64,000 nt of DNA, taken from contig CM119266.1 in the NCBI GenBank assembly GCA_051294375.1, positions 18,284,087 to 18,348,086 on the forward strand, read 5' to 3'. The notes under the pieces were generated by a model. That model worked only from the letters and a program-made list of their open reading frames with translations. It had not been told where the DNA came from and searched no databases. The translations under genes and the position numbers were made by a program. Shown here in pieces: positions 1 to 9,500 of the stretch. The first letter of the stretch is position 1, and every line of letters begins with the position of its first letter. This stretch comes from Paraspadella gotoi. Its lineage: Eukaryota > Chaetognatha.

Positions 1-2280
1 TTCGTCCCCACTCCGAATGAATTTTTAAACGTAGTTTTTTCGCTATTTGATGACATAACACTATATCTTTGGTATTACTAGTTTTTCAATTTACACAATC
101 TTACTTCAATACGTTAAGCGTGTCAAAAAAATAGGGTAAATAAAAGAGTAAACCGTTCCTAAATCGGATGGAGGAATCTAATTTAGGAAAATTATATATA
201 TATATTATATAATATTATATATAATATTTCTATACAATATGTTTATATTTGTTTTATTTATTTTTTTTTATTTATTTATATTTTTATTATATTATATATA
301 TATATATATAAATTATTTTATTCAGATTTATATATTAGTTTATATGTCTATTTATTGTTATATTTTGTATATCTATCTTTATATATATATATATCTATAT
401 ATATATAGAATTATTATTGTAAATTTTTTATAAATATATTATATATAATATTATTTTATTCATTAAAAATTGTCTGGATATTTAGATTGATATTTTAAAG
501 CATCCAACTAATATTATTATCTGTTTATTTATTTGAGATTTAATTTAATTAAACATCAAATATTTTTTTTTTATAATTTAAAAATAAAGTAATAATTTGT
601 TTTATTTTTATTATATTTTTATATATTTTATTTTAAACATTTGTTTAAAGGCCTTTATAAGTATGATCTGTATTTTTGTATCTTTATTTTAAAAAAAAAT
701 ATTCTATTGAATAGTACTTAATTGGATTAATCTTTGTTTTGAAAAAAAAAATTTAATTTTTTACGTATAATCTAATGAAAAATTGTAAAAAGTTGGGAGA
801 GGTCTCAAATTAAACTATATGTTTTTGTAGATTAATGATATGATATATAAACATGTCATAATTGTAAGCACACAGACAAAATTTATTAAAGAATATTTTT
901 CCAATTTTTTTCAAGATTAACAATTCCATAAGCTCCTGAAACAAAATTAAAAAACTAATACCTATTTAAACGCCAATAGGAAAGCCCAAGGTTTACTCAG
1001 GATTAGTCTGTTTTATACTTAATTTTAACATATTTAAAGTTAATAAAGGGAAAATAAAAAAATGTGACTTTAAAATGCCGAGAATTCGTTTTTTAAACAT
1101 CAAATAATTGGAAAAGTCATTTTTTTGATTTTTTAAAAAATAAAGTATGTAAGAAGTTTTTTCCGCTTCTTTAAATTGACAACAGGTAATTTGAGATTCT
1201 GACTGATATTTTTATAAGAATATCTATCATTTTTTAATTGGAAAAACCGTTTTTTTGCAAATTTTAAGAGAGTTGCAAAAGCACTGTATGATCGACTTTT
1301 TCAAAAACAAAGATAAGAAAAAAAATTAGTAGCTTATAGGGATAATTTGTACTATAGTGCTAAATTCTGAGTAAAAAACTTTATAAAATTTGCTAAAGCC
1401 TAATGGACATAATGTTTAATGTTTCCGAGAACAAGTCACTCAGCCGAAAAAAAAAAATACGGAAGAAAAAAACAAAGCGCTTTGGCACGGAAAAGAATCT
1501 TCGTTATGAGAACGGCGATTTCCTCTTCCTTCTTCCTTTCATCGTGTCTTTTTTCTTTCCTTTCAACGTGAGTTTCTTTTTTCGTCGGAATTGTGAACTG
1601 TGAACACGTCACGTGAATTAAAAACGAAAAAAACAAACAATAAATAATTATTTCTTATTCAACTTCCATACGACCAACGTTTGATTTTAAGACCATCTTT
1701 TCCTTATATTATCGTAATTGAAACAAAGCGAAAATTCAAATTTCACTGCTTTCCATTTTTGTACTCCTCTTCTTAACATCGTTTTCCTCTTCCAAACCCT
1801 TTTTGCAACTCGCTCGAACTGTTAACATTTTTTTCTCCTTCCCCACTCCTTGTGTGTCTTCATCTATTTTAATAATGATTTCCTGTTGTTTTTTCTTCTC
1901 GTTTTTTGTTCTCAGTCGCGTCGCCATCATCTATATCCATACTATCTTTCTTTCAATTTTCTTGGCCCTGTCCCCTAGGCCGTCTTCATTGCCCTCGTTC
2001 AGTTTTGTTTTGTTTTTTTTTCTTCGGGGGAGTGCGGTTTTTTCCGGAGGCCGCTGCGAAATGAATGGAAAACGACCACGTACCTGCTCTGGCATTATAT
2101 TTTAACTTGCTTTCGGCAAGTCATTGTAAAGTCCAAAAGAGTTTATAGTTAGGAAAAAAGCGATCATAAAGCTTTGCCAAGTCGATGAAAATTGTGAATA
2201 ATGAAAGAAGGCTAAACAAATGTTCCGCAGTATTAACCACGCCTTAAAATACAATCAACTCCTACGCCTAATCTAATCGA
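1..2280. other. AT-rich non-coding DNA
   Basis: No convincing exon is visible. Bases 180-460 are almost pure TA/TTTA sequence, and the open frames there are low-complexity Ile/Tyr/Phe/Leu runs with no family resemblance. Bases 1750-2050 are pyrimidine-rich. I see no gene, RNA or mobile element that I can name. Confidence 0.6.
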
Positions 2281-2410
2281 GCTAGGGTCTTTGCTCCTAC
2301 TCAAGCCTAGCCCAACCTGCCAATCTCCTAACATTGCTTCAAACTCACCGCTCCATCTTCCGTGCTTCAAACCCCCCACTCTCTTCTACCCACCTGTCCT
2401 CTCCCAACAG

Positions 2411-2560
2411 CCCCCCGCCCACACCCCAACCAAGAAGGCCTATAATTCCCCTTCCAATCTCGCGGAGGCGTTCCGTCGAAGGAGTCGTCGACGCGAGGCG
2501 AACTTGAGGGTGTTGGCGCGGATGCTGCGACGAAAACTTGGCTTTGGCCTTCAAAACTGA
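2411..2560 (+). CDS. Possible terminal exon, unrecognised
   Basis: A GC-rich island stands out from AT-rich surroundings. After a plausible acceptor (cccaacag, ending at 2410) the frame reads a Pro/Thr-rich start and then a strongly basic helix-like C-terminus containing SNLAEAFRRRSRRREANL, ending in TGA at 2558-2560. The frame is open from 2291 and no family is recognised. It could be the last exon of a plus-strand gene whose earlier exons are too short to see, or a chance open frame. Bases 2561-2780 are moderately GC-rich with no clear continuation, and 2805-2840 carry a short tandem repeat of tgtaatag. Confidence 0.22.
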   Translation, partial: PPAHTPTKKAYNSPSNLAEAFRRRSRRREANLRVLARMLRRKLGFGLQN

Positions 2561-2819
2561 TGTAGACCTTTGGCGTAAGACGACGAGGAGTAGTAACGAG
2601 AGGACGTAGAAGGACCCGAGGCCGAGTAGATCACGTAGCCGAGGGAAGGAATGATTGAAAAAGAAATACGGGAAACTGGGAAAATATTGTTTAAAAGGTC
2701 CAATTGAAATCTGTCATCGAAGGAAATGACTAAAAATATTCGGACTGTGCCGTGAGAGTAGAAAGGTGAAGCGCGCACTTCAAGGGCATCTAGTCAACTC
2801 TAATACTGTGTGTAATAGT

Positions 2820-3457
2820 GTAATAGTGTAATAGTGTAATAAGTGAAGATAATCTGTTGAGAAAAGGGAGCAGAGAGGGTGGGGAAATTTGGGTAATCAA
2901 AGGGAAAAACAATGTGACGTTTTGAGACAGAAGAAAATCAAAAATTAATTTTTAATCAATCAGAGATCAAAGAATCAGAACAAACATTTAATCAATCGGT
3001 AATCGTCAGTCAATCTGATAATTGAGTAACAACGCTAAATTACAAACGAAAGGGTTAAATCTACGTTCTAACCCGAAGGAAACGTAAAGGAAGGTCATCA
3101 CATAACAACGTAACATATTTATGTATAGAGCTAAAACATCAGAAATACATCGTAATGCAACCAGTAATCACCAAAAAAAAGATTTTATTTATATGTCAAA
3201 TTGTGTTTTAATATTTTTTTGGAAATCAGTTAACATACAAAATTGTTAAGTTAAATGGGTAAGCAATTTTTTAAAGATTTGTTTCAATCTGTTTGTTAAA
3301 AAATTCTAGGTAAGAATTAAAACACAGTATGGGTTAGTTTAGAAGGGGAGAATTTAACAATTAATCTCCGTTAATCTGTTGTTTTCCAGTCATCGAACAA
3401 AATCTTCAGTTAAATAGATGGTAAAGAATTCGAGCTACAATGAAAATCTACACTGAA
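2820..3457. other. AT-rich spacer
   Basis: No exon, RNA or named repeat was found here. The sequence is AT-rich with many stops in all frames. Confidence 0.5.
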
Positions 3458-3458
3458 T

Positions 3459-3733
3459 TTGAAGAGTTGCAGCCTAAACGACTGCAATAAATAATTGAAT
3501 TAAATAATTTGATTAGCAATCTTAAAAACATTTGTAAAAATGTAATAGAGAGACCATTTTTGATAAACGTGTTCGCGGTTAGAAGAATTCAGGGTTTAAA
3601 GTTTAAAAAACGTTTCATTTTCAAGGATACAAGTTGAATTAAAAATGTCTCTCTATTACATTTTTCTAATTAGTATAAAAAATTCATAAAAATCATCAGA
3701 TGGATGGCTTTTCGTTGACCTGCAACTCTTCAG
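3459..3733. repeat. Small inverted-repeat (MITE-like) element
   Basis: Nested inverted repeats are visible. Outer arms pair TTGAAGAGTTGCAG (about 3459-3473) with its complement near 3719-3733. Inner arms pair a segment ending AATGTAATAGAGAGAC (about 3536-3558) with GTCTCTCTATTACATT (about 3647-3662). The unit is about 275 bp, AT-rich and has no coding capacity. This fits a miniature inverted-repeat element, but no target duplication could be fixed. Confidence 0.4.
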
Positions 3734-3986
3734 ATAGGTTTCTTTTATTTTATATTGATAATTAAACCGATTATAAAAATGGGGTAGAATGCATTCAAAT
3801 GTTTAAGTGAAATACATTTTCGGAATCGCAGGAGCTCAGCTTTCTGAATTGTACTCCATTTTGGCCCTAAATTTTGAAGTTGAATTGAATGACCCCTTTT
3901 CTTAACAATTATTTCAGTTCTCAACGGATCGTTGTGTCATAATCGGTCGTTTGTCAAACTCTCTAGATTCTGGAATGTTGTCATAA

Positions 3987-4214
3987 CGCGAGTCATTTAT
4001 TATTCGCCGTCGTTTCGATCAAGCCTCATTTAGGGATCGAGGACGAGACGACGCAACGACAGACAACAACAACGATGACAGGCGGGAACAATACCGAAGA
4101 AAACGTTTCAGTGTAAAACAAGTTGAATGGCGGGAGGAAGCCGAGCGTAAACGCGTTGAAACGTGCAGGAAGATTTGTTTCCCTTGCCTTTCCAGCTGGA
4201 GATACACGATTTAA
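3987..4214 (+). CDS. Open exon-like stretch, unrecognised
   Basis: After an in-frame TAA at 3984 the frame is open for 75 codons to TAA at 4212. It lacks an in-frame ATG, so it would have to be an internal or terminal exon. The translation is highly charged, with an Arg/Asp/Asn-rich half, then KQVEWREEAERKRVETC, and a Cys-containing tail ending CLSSWRYTI. The amino-acid usage looks more protein-like than neighbouring frames, but no family is recognised. It lies about 330 bp upstream of the LTR element. Confidence 0.2.
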   Translation, partial: RESFIIRRRFDQASFRDRGRDDATTDNNNDDRREQYRRKRFSVKQVEWREEAERKRVETCRKICFPCLSSWRYTI

Positions 4215-4543
4215 GAACTGCCAGCATTATTCATTTCATTTTTATATTATCGTATACTCGAGAATAGCATTGAGCTTTTCTAAAAAAAAGCCATTACTTT
4301 TAATTTAAAAAAGGTAAAGTAATTCCTCGATTTTCTCTTGGTTGCACAGTGCAAATTTCTCAGCCTGGTGAATCAGGTTTTATTTTTTCCCTTTTTTTTC
4401 TTTTTTAAGAATTTTTTTTCTTCGTTTTGTTTTGGTATGAATGTAACTGCGCAATAGACTGGTTTTTCTCTTTACGGTTTTTTTCGCGATTTTTTTTTAA
4501 AGAGAACTTCTCAATCGCCTATAGACCTAAAGGGATTTTCTTG

Positions 4544-4547
4544 TAAT
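4544..4547. repeat. Target-site duplication TAAT, left copy
   Basis: TAAT directly precedes the 5' LTR and TAAT also follows the 3' LTR (14771-14774). A 4-bp duplication is usual for Ty3/Gypsy integrases. The shared string can be read as TGTAAT, so the exact boundary is uncertain by one or two bases. Confidence 0.55.
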
Positions 4548-4853
4548 TGGTTACCATCGCAGAGATTCAAACTCAAGAGAAACGCGGATCGGCGACGCGA
4601 GTAAGATCGAAGAAGTAAGAATGAACTCTCTCATTGCGCCAGGAACAAAGGCCACCAGCCAGTGACCAGATGGCTTCCTTCCCGCAGGAATTTTTACCCT
4701 TACTCCGATCCTGGAAGACGTAATAAATTGAACAAGAATTGTATTGATTCACTCTGCTGGAATTTGAACACGTCGTCTATAATTTGTTTATCTTACTGGA
4801 AAAATAAATTCATTCTGATTCATATCGAAATCCCTGTCTATCTTACTTAAATG
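4548..4853 (+). repeat. 5' long terminal repeat
   Basis: About 306 bp, matching 14466-14770 along its length. Shared blocks include GATCGGCGACGCGAGTA, GAATTTTTACCCTTAC, TTGTATTGATTCACTCTGC and CATATCGAAATCCCTGTCTA. AATAAA occurs at about 4803, just before the 3' part of the repeat, as expected for an LTR poly(A) signal. Differences from the 3' copy are mostly single-base gains and losses. The left edge (TGGTTACC) is set by the TAAT duplication. Confidence 0.85.
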
Positions 4854-4871
4854 TGGTGACAGGAGTGGATT
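4854..4871 (+). other. Primer-binding site
   Basis: TGGTGACAGGAGTGGATT begins directly at the end of the 5' LTR. Its complement ends in CACCA and has the shape of a tRNA 3' end including the edge of the T loop. By memory it most resembles a leucine tRNA, but I cannot confirm the tRNA species. Confidence 0.6.
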
Positions 4872-4940
4872 CAACTCACCACGTCTCCACCAAGAAGAAC
4901 CAAGCCTTACCTCACCGGAACCACGCCACCTTTCAAGAAG

Positions 4941-6167
4941 ATGGACATCCCCTCCGCTCCTACCGTCCCCCCAGCCAAGGCGGGATGGAAAAAGGGAGCT
5001 GCGGCGCCAACCACAAGCACCGCAACTGACGGTAGCAGTACTGCAGCAGACCTCGAGTTCCACACCTTCGAACTCAGTCATAGCCTGCAACAACACTGCC
5101 AAGCAGGCAACGAACACGCCGACGTCACCCTCGAGGTGTTAAAGGTCATCAATGACGTCAATCTACAGAACAGACAAGAAATTGCTGTTCTCAGGAGCCG
5201 CGTCAAAGACTGCGAAGCCAACCTCGGTTCAAAAATCGACGACCTTCGCGGGATGATGCAACAGATGATGGCCCAAGTCAGCGAAAGGAACAACAACCAA
5301 TCCAACGTCAGCGAAAGACTCATGACCCTCTCCCGAGCTCCGCCTCCTCCATCAGGGTTATACCCTGACCTCCGCGGAGCAGCTCGCCCGGACTCATCCC
5401 AAGGACAGTTCATCAGGCAGCCAATAGACAAACACTGCCAAAATCCCCGAGACGAGACGCCCTCCGAAAGCGGGAGAAGTGACCCACCATCCTACAGCCC
5501 ATCCGAACAACCCATCAAGCTCGAGAAGAGGAGATCCGACGAAACACCAGCAGATTTCCTCCGCAGCTTCTACGAAGCCTTCAAAGATTCACCAACCCCG
5601 GACAAGGTTGATCAACAGCTGCGTGCCCTACTGGCTAGAGACAAGGTTGCTAGCCGCTTCATCGAGCCCATAAGCCAATCAATGTGGCTAGGACTCAGGG
5701 CTTTCTGCGAAGGTTCCTCGGTAAGCATTGCCGAAGCCCTCGCAGAAGCAAAGATTGAAGTCGACCCCCACGTACACGCCAAGTATGGATTGGCACTCGT
5801 CAACGCCGCCAGGGAGAACTTCGAAGCCGTCAGAGAGAAAGATAAGGCCTCCATCCCCGACTATGTCGCCCAGATGTTGGTCGAAGCTCTCGAGCCCTAC
5901 GTCCCCGGCATAACATCGGAGACCCTGGAATGGACAACGATGCTTGAAAGAGGCGAAACACGTCGCCTCGGAAAAGCTATAGAATACAAGCTAAGGGGAT
6001 ACCTCAAAAAGACAACTGACAACACCGTCAGGAAAGTTGTCAAAACCGTGTCAGAGGAGGACAAAGAAAAACTCGTCAACGCCCTGGTACAGAAAGGTCA
6101 GACCGACAAGGACCCACGCACGCCAGCGCGACTTCCTTCTACCAAGGCTCCATGTTACAGGAAATGA
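4941..6167 (+). CDS. gag: Gag-like protein (retroelement)
   Basis: ATG at 4941, 408 codons, about 90 bases after the primer site. The order fits Gag: a Pro/Ala-rich start (residues 1-50), a likely coiled coil rich in Leu/Met/Gln (about 64-120), a Pro/Ser-rich linker (about 130-190), and an alpha-helical capsid-like region (about 195-380) with Phe/Leu-rich helices such as ADFLRSFYEAFKD and IPDYVAQMLVEALEPYVPG. No CCHC zinc knuckle is present. A basic Arg/Lys-rich stretch, possibly the nucleocapsid equivalent, lies just beyond the stop in another frame (about 6220-6385), so this open frame may be cut short by a small indel or by programmed frameshifting. Assignment rests on position and composition. 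Confidence 0.7.
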   Translation: MDIPSAPTVPPAKAGWKKGAAAPTTSTATDGSSTAADLEFHTFELSHSLQQHCQAGNEHADVTLEVLKVINDVNLQNRQEIAVLRSRVKDCEANLGSKIDDLRGMMQQMMAQVSERNNNQSNVSERLMTLSRAPPPPSGLYPDLRGAARPDSSQGQFIRQPIDKHCQNPRDETPSESGRSDPPSYSPSEQPIKLEKRRSDETPADFLRSFYEAFKDSPTPDKVDQQLRALLARDKVASRFIEPISQSMWLGLRAFCEGSSVSIAEALAEAKIEVDPHVHAKYGLALVNAARENFEAVREKDKASIPDYVAQMLVEALEPYVPGITSETLEWTTMLERGETRRLGKAIEYKLRGYLKKTTDNTVRKVVKTVSEEDKEKLVNALVQKGQTDKDPRTPARLPSTKAPCYRK

Positions 6168-6540
6168 ATAACATGAGCAAAAATGAGAGGATCTCAAACG
6201 AGAACTAGGGAGGTCCGGAGGCCAATCAGGACGCCGCGAGGATCGTTATGAACGCCGGGAACAACGCAGCCCAAACAGGGATCATGACAAAAAAATATAC
6301 AAAAATCGCGACTGGAAAAAACCAAGCTGGCGGGATGAAAAGAAAGGAAAAAAGGCCAAAACTTCGGCAGGAGAAGAGATATTGTAGACTTAACTCGTGA
6401 ATTTGATAATGACTCTGCTTCTGATATTGATGAAAATAAAAACGAATACTATTACAACCGCGTTATGAATAAAAAAAAAATAAATAGAAAAGGAAAGACA
6501 GCAGCTAAAAGAGCATTACAAAAACCTCGGGGAGAAAGTC
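6168..6540 (+). other. gag/pol junction with frame changes
   Basis: Coding-like sequence continues but in changing frames. A basic Arg/Lys/Asp-rich segment is readable in the pol frame at about 6220-6384, then stops at 6385. An acidic Asp/Glu/Asn-rich segment is readable in the gag frame from about 6378 through an A-run at about 6470-6481. The pol frame resumes at 6541. At least three frame changes are therefore needed. Small indels, assembly error, or a genuine slippage signal at the A-run are all possible. Confidence 0.5.
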
Positions 6541-9500
6541 ATGGCTATCGACACCCGACCCGTAGAAGGAAACCTTCGAGAAAAGGTGAAAGAACTGGCT
6601 CAAACTGCAAATAAGCTCAGAGGAAAATCTACAGCATCACGTATGCACAAGTTGCTCAAACCTCTCAATGCCAGCGAAATCGCCCTCGCAAACAAATATC
6701 TCCACAAGATGGGATGGAAGGACTGGAGCCTTGTAGATACTGCAGGCAAAAAGGCCATTATATCTAGGTCAAAGGCTTGCGCCAAATTAATGAGAAGGGC
6801 GAGGCGAAATGACGATACCGCCCCCTCTCCTCNNNNNNNNNNTCCTCCACCCTCTCTTCCTCCTTCTCCTCACCCAACCGAAGATTTTAACGCCGATACC
6901 GCCCTCCCCGCCGCTTATCCTCACCCACAACACAAAAAAAATAGACCTAACCCAACGAAACGCGGAGAAAGGTTAGGGCTAAGAAAACTGCGACCAGCTG
7001 GCAGTAAAAACAATCCGACTTACCGCATAATAGCGGGAGAGCAAAATGGAGAGTCTCTTCATCAGGCGACAATCAGGCGAGTTGAACTCGAATGTCACCA
7101 ACCGGAAAACTTCCCACCCCCGCGAAAGAAGCCGGAAACTCACAAAGATGAGAAAGACATGCCGGGACTNNNNNNNNNNCAAGGGACCACAGGACCGGAA
7201 CCCAGGGACGACACGGGTATCAACCGCCTCACTGGGAAGAATAGCTATATCCCAGCAGTAATCGCAGGAGCGCCTGCCAGCTGCCTGTATGACACAGGCG
7301 CGTCGATCAACACTGTGCCACGAAAGTTCGTGGAAAAATGGGGATTATCAAATAGCATTTACCATGGAACCCCGTTACGATTGTCTACCGCTACTGGAAC
7401 AATTACATTAACTGAGAGAATCAACCTCAGAATAATGTTCCAAAAATGGGTTCTACACACTGTCTTCTATGTCTCTGCCGATGAAAACGACCAGGACATA
7501 ATCATCGGCACTGCTATCACCAACCCAGGACCTCCCAACCAGCTTTGGGTAGTCCAACCTTCGGACAAAAGGGAAAACCTACAAGTAGCTTCGATGGACA
7601 GTAAACCCATTACACACTTATTTGGAGATAAGCATGAAGCCCTCAAAGCAGCCAGATGGCTCGCTCGGGGAAATGTTGACGAGCACACTGTCTTACCTAT
7701 ACACTCCGAAAGAGGCGAAGATGGCAAAACTAGAATAACATCAAACAGGGCCTACTGGAAGACCCTGACCGGATCAAGATGGATCGTTGAGGCAAAGAAC
7801 GATGACAAGAGTTACATTGCAGATGGAGACCAACTCAAAGAGGGAGTGGAATTGGATGCTGAACCCGGATATTGGGGAACAGCGCGACCTCTTATAACAA
7901 ATGAAGCCAAGGTCGATCTGCACCTCGAGACCGAGGCCACGGCCGAACCAGTACAGGCCGACTTGTCTGGTGAAAGACCTCTGCTCAGGAAGGTCCGAAA
8001 GGACCACATCCCAGCCACTACAATCGTCCATCACAAGCCAAGTGCGGAGGAGTTGAAAGCAGTGGAGGAAGCACGCCAAAAAAGAAAGCAGAAGCACGAC
8101 GAACGAGGAAAAGAAGCATTCCTAAAGCCGTTCAAGGATGTCGACCCCAGTCTCAAGGACCAAGCACAACAAGTTTGGGAAATCGTCTGGGAATATCGAG
8201 ACGTCTTCGGAGAATCCATCAACGACTGCAAGGAGGGTTTCCTCAACTACAAAGTCGATCTTGGATACACAAACGAGGATCTCCCAAAACCAAAATTTGC
8301 AAACCAAGGACCAGTAAAAAAGGCGGCTCTCAAACGATACCTAGAGGTGNNNNNNNNNNCAGGCATTGTATCACGAACGAGAAATGAGGCATATTCAAAC
8401 GCTTTTCTCATAAAGAAACCTGGACACATCGCTGAAGGGCAAGACCAAATGAACGACGAAACTTTTGCGAAACAATGGCGACTAATATGCGACCTCTCAG
8501 CCGTCAACGATAACATCTCCACCTACGCGACGGAACCACAAACGATAGCTTCGATACTCGAACAATATAAACCACACGAACTCCAGTGCTCAGTAGACAT
8601 CTTAGCTTGCTTTCATCAGGTCAATCTTACAGACCGTTGCAAACCGGTCACAACCTTTGCCGGAGCTGGNNNNNNNNNNTGGATGAATAAGCTGCCAATG
8701 GGGGGAGTCAACAGCGTCAACGTCCTCCAAGCCATCCTGGACGAAATCTTCCAAGATCTAGGCACGGATGTAAAAAGCTTTCTAGTCTATGTTGACGACC
8801 TCATCCTCACAGCAAAATCGCCAGAGGATATGGCCCACAGACTCCGCGATCTCTTACAGAGATGCAGAGATGAGAACGTGGTTCTCAAATGGACAAAAAG
8901 TGTCCTCTTACGCAAGGAAGACATCAAAATCCTTGGCTTCAGTATCTCCAAAAGCAAGCTCATGCCACAAAGGGAGAAACTCGACGCAGTCGAAGTTAAG
9001 CTGAAGTCACTAAAGACGCAAAAAGAGCTAAGAGCAATGCTAGCATCATTAAATTACTACAGATGCTTTACCCATCGCTTCTCTTATATCGCCCAACCCC
9101 TCCATGCCCTCACCTTGCTGGACAAAAAGGACTTTAAACTAACAGACAAACACACAGAAATGCTGCAACTACTCATAGAGGAAATAAGATCATCCCCTGG
9201 CTTAAACTTCTTGAACGACGCAAGGATCAGGCAGGGCTCCTACAGGATTTATGCTGACGCCAGCACAAGCGCGATGGGTGGACTAATAACTGCAACTGCA
9301 GACGGCATCGAATATCCGTTATCATTCCACTCAAAATCGTTTCCTGATGAATACAGGATAAAGCACATCAACGTTCTGGAGACGCTCGCTTTCAACATGA
9401 TGGTCCGAAAATTCAAGGGCTATACCTGTGGACGAAATGTCACCTTGGTCACAGACTCGCAGTACTTTAAGAGAGTGATGGACCTCCAACACGACAGGCA

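Noticed and set aside
239-433. Open frame of 64 codons
   Set aside because: Pure AT low-complexity sequence translating to Ile/Tyr/Phe/Leu runs.
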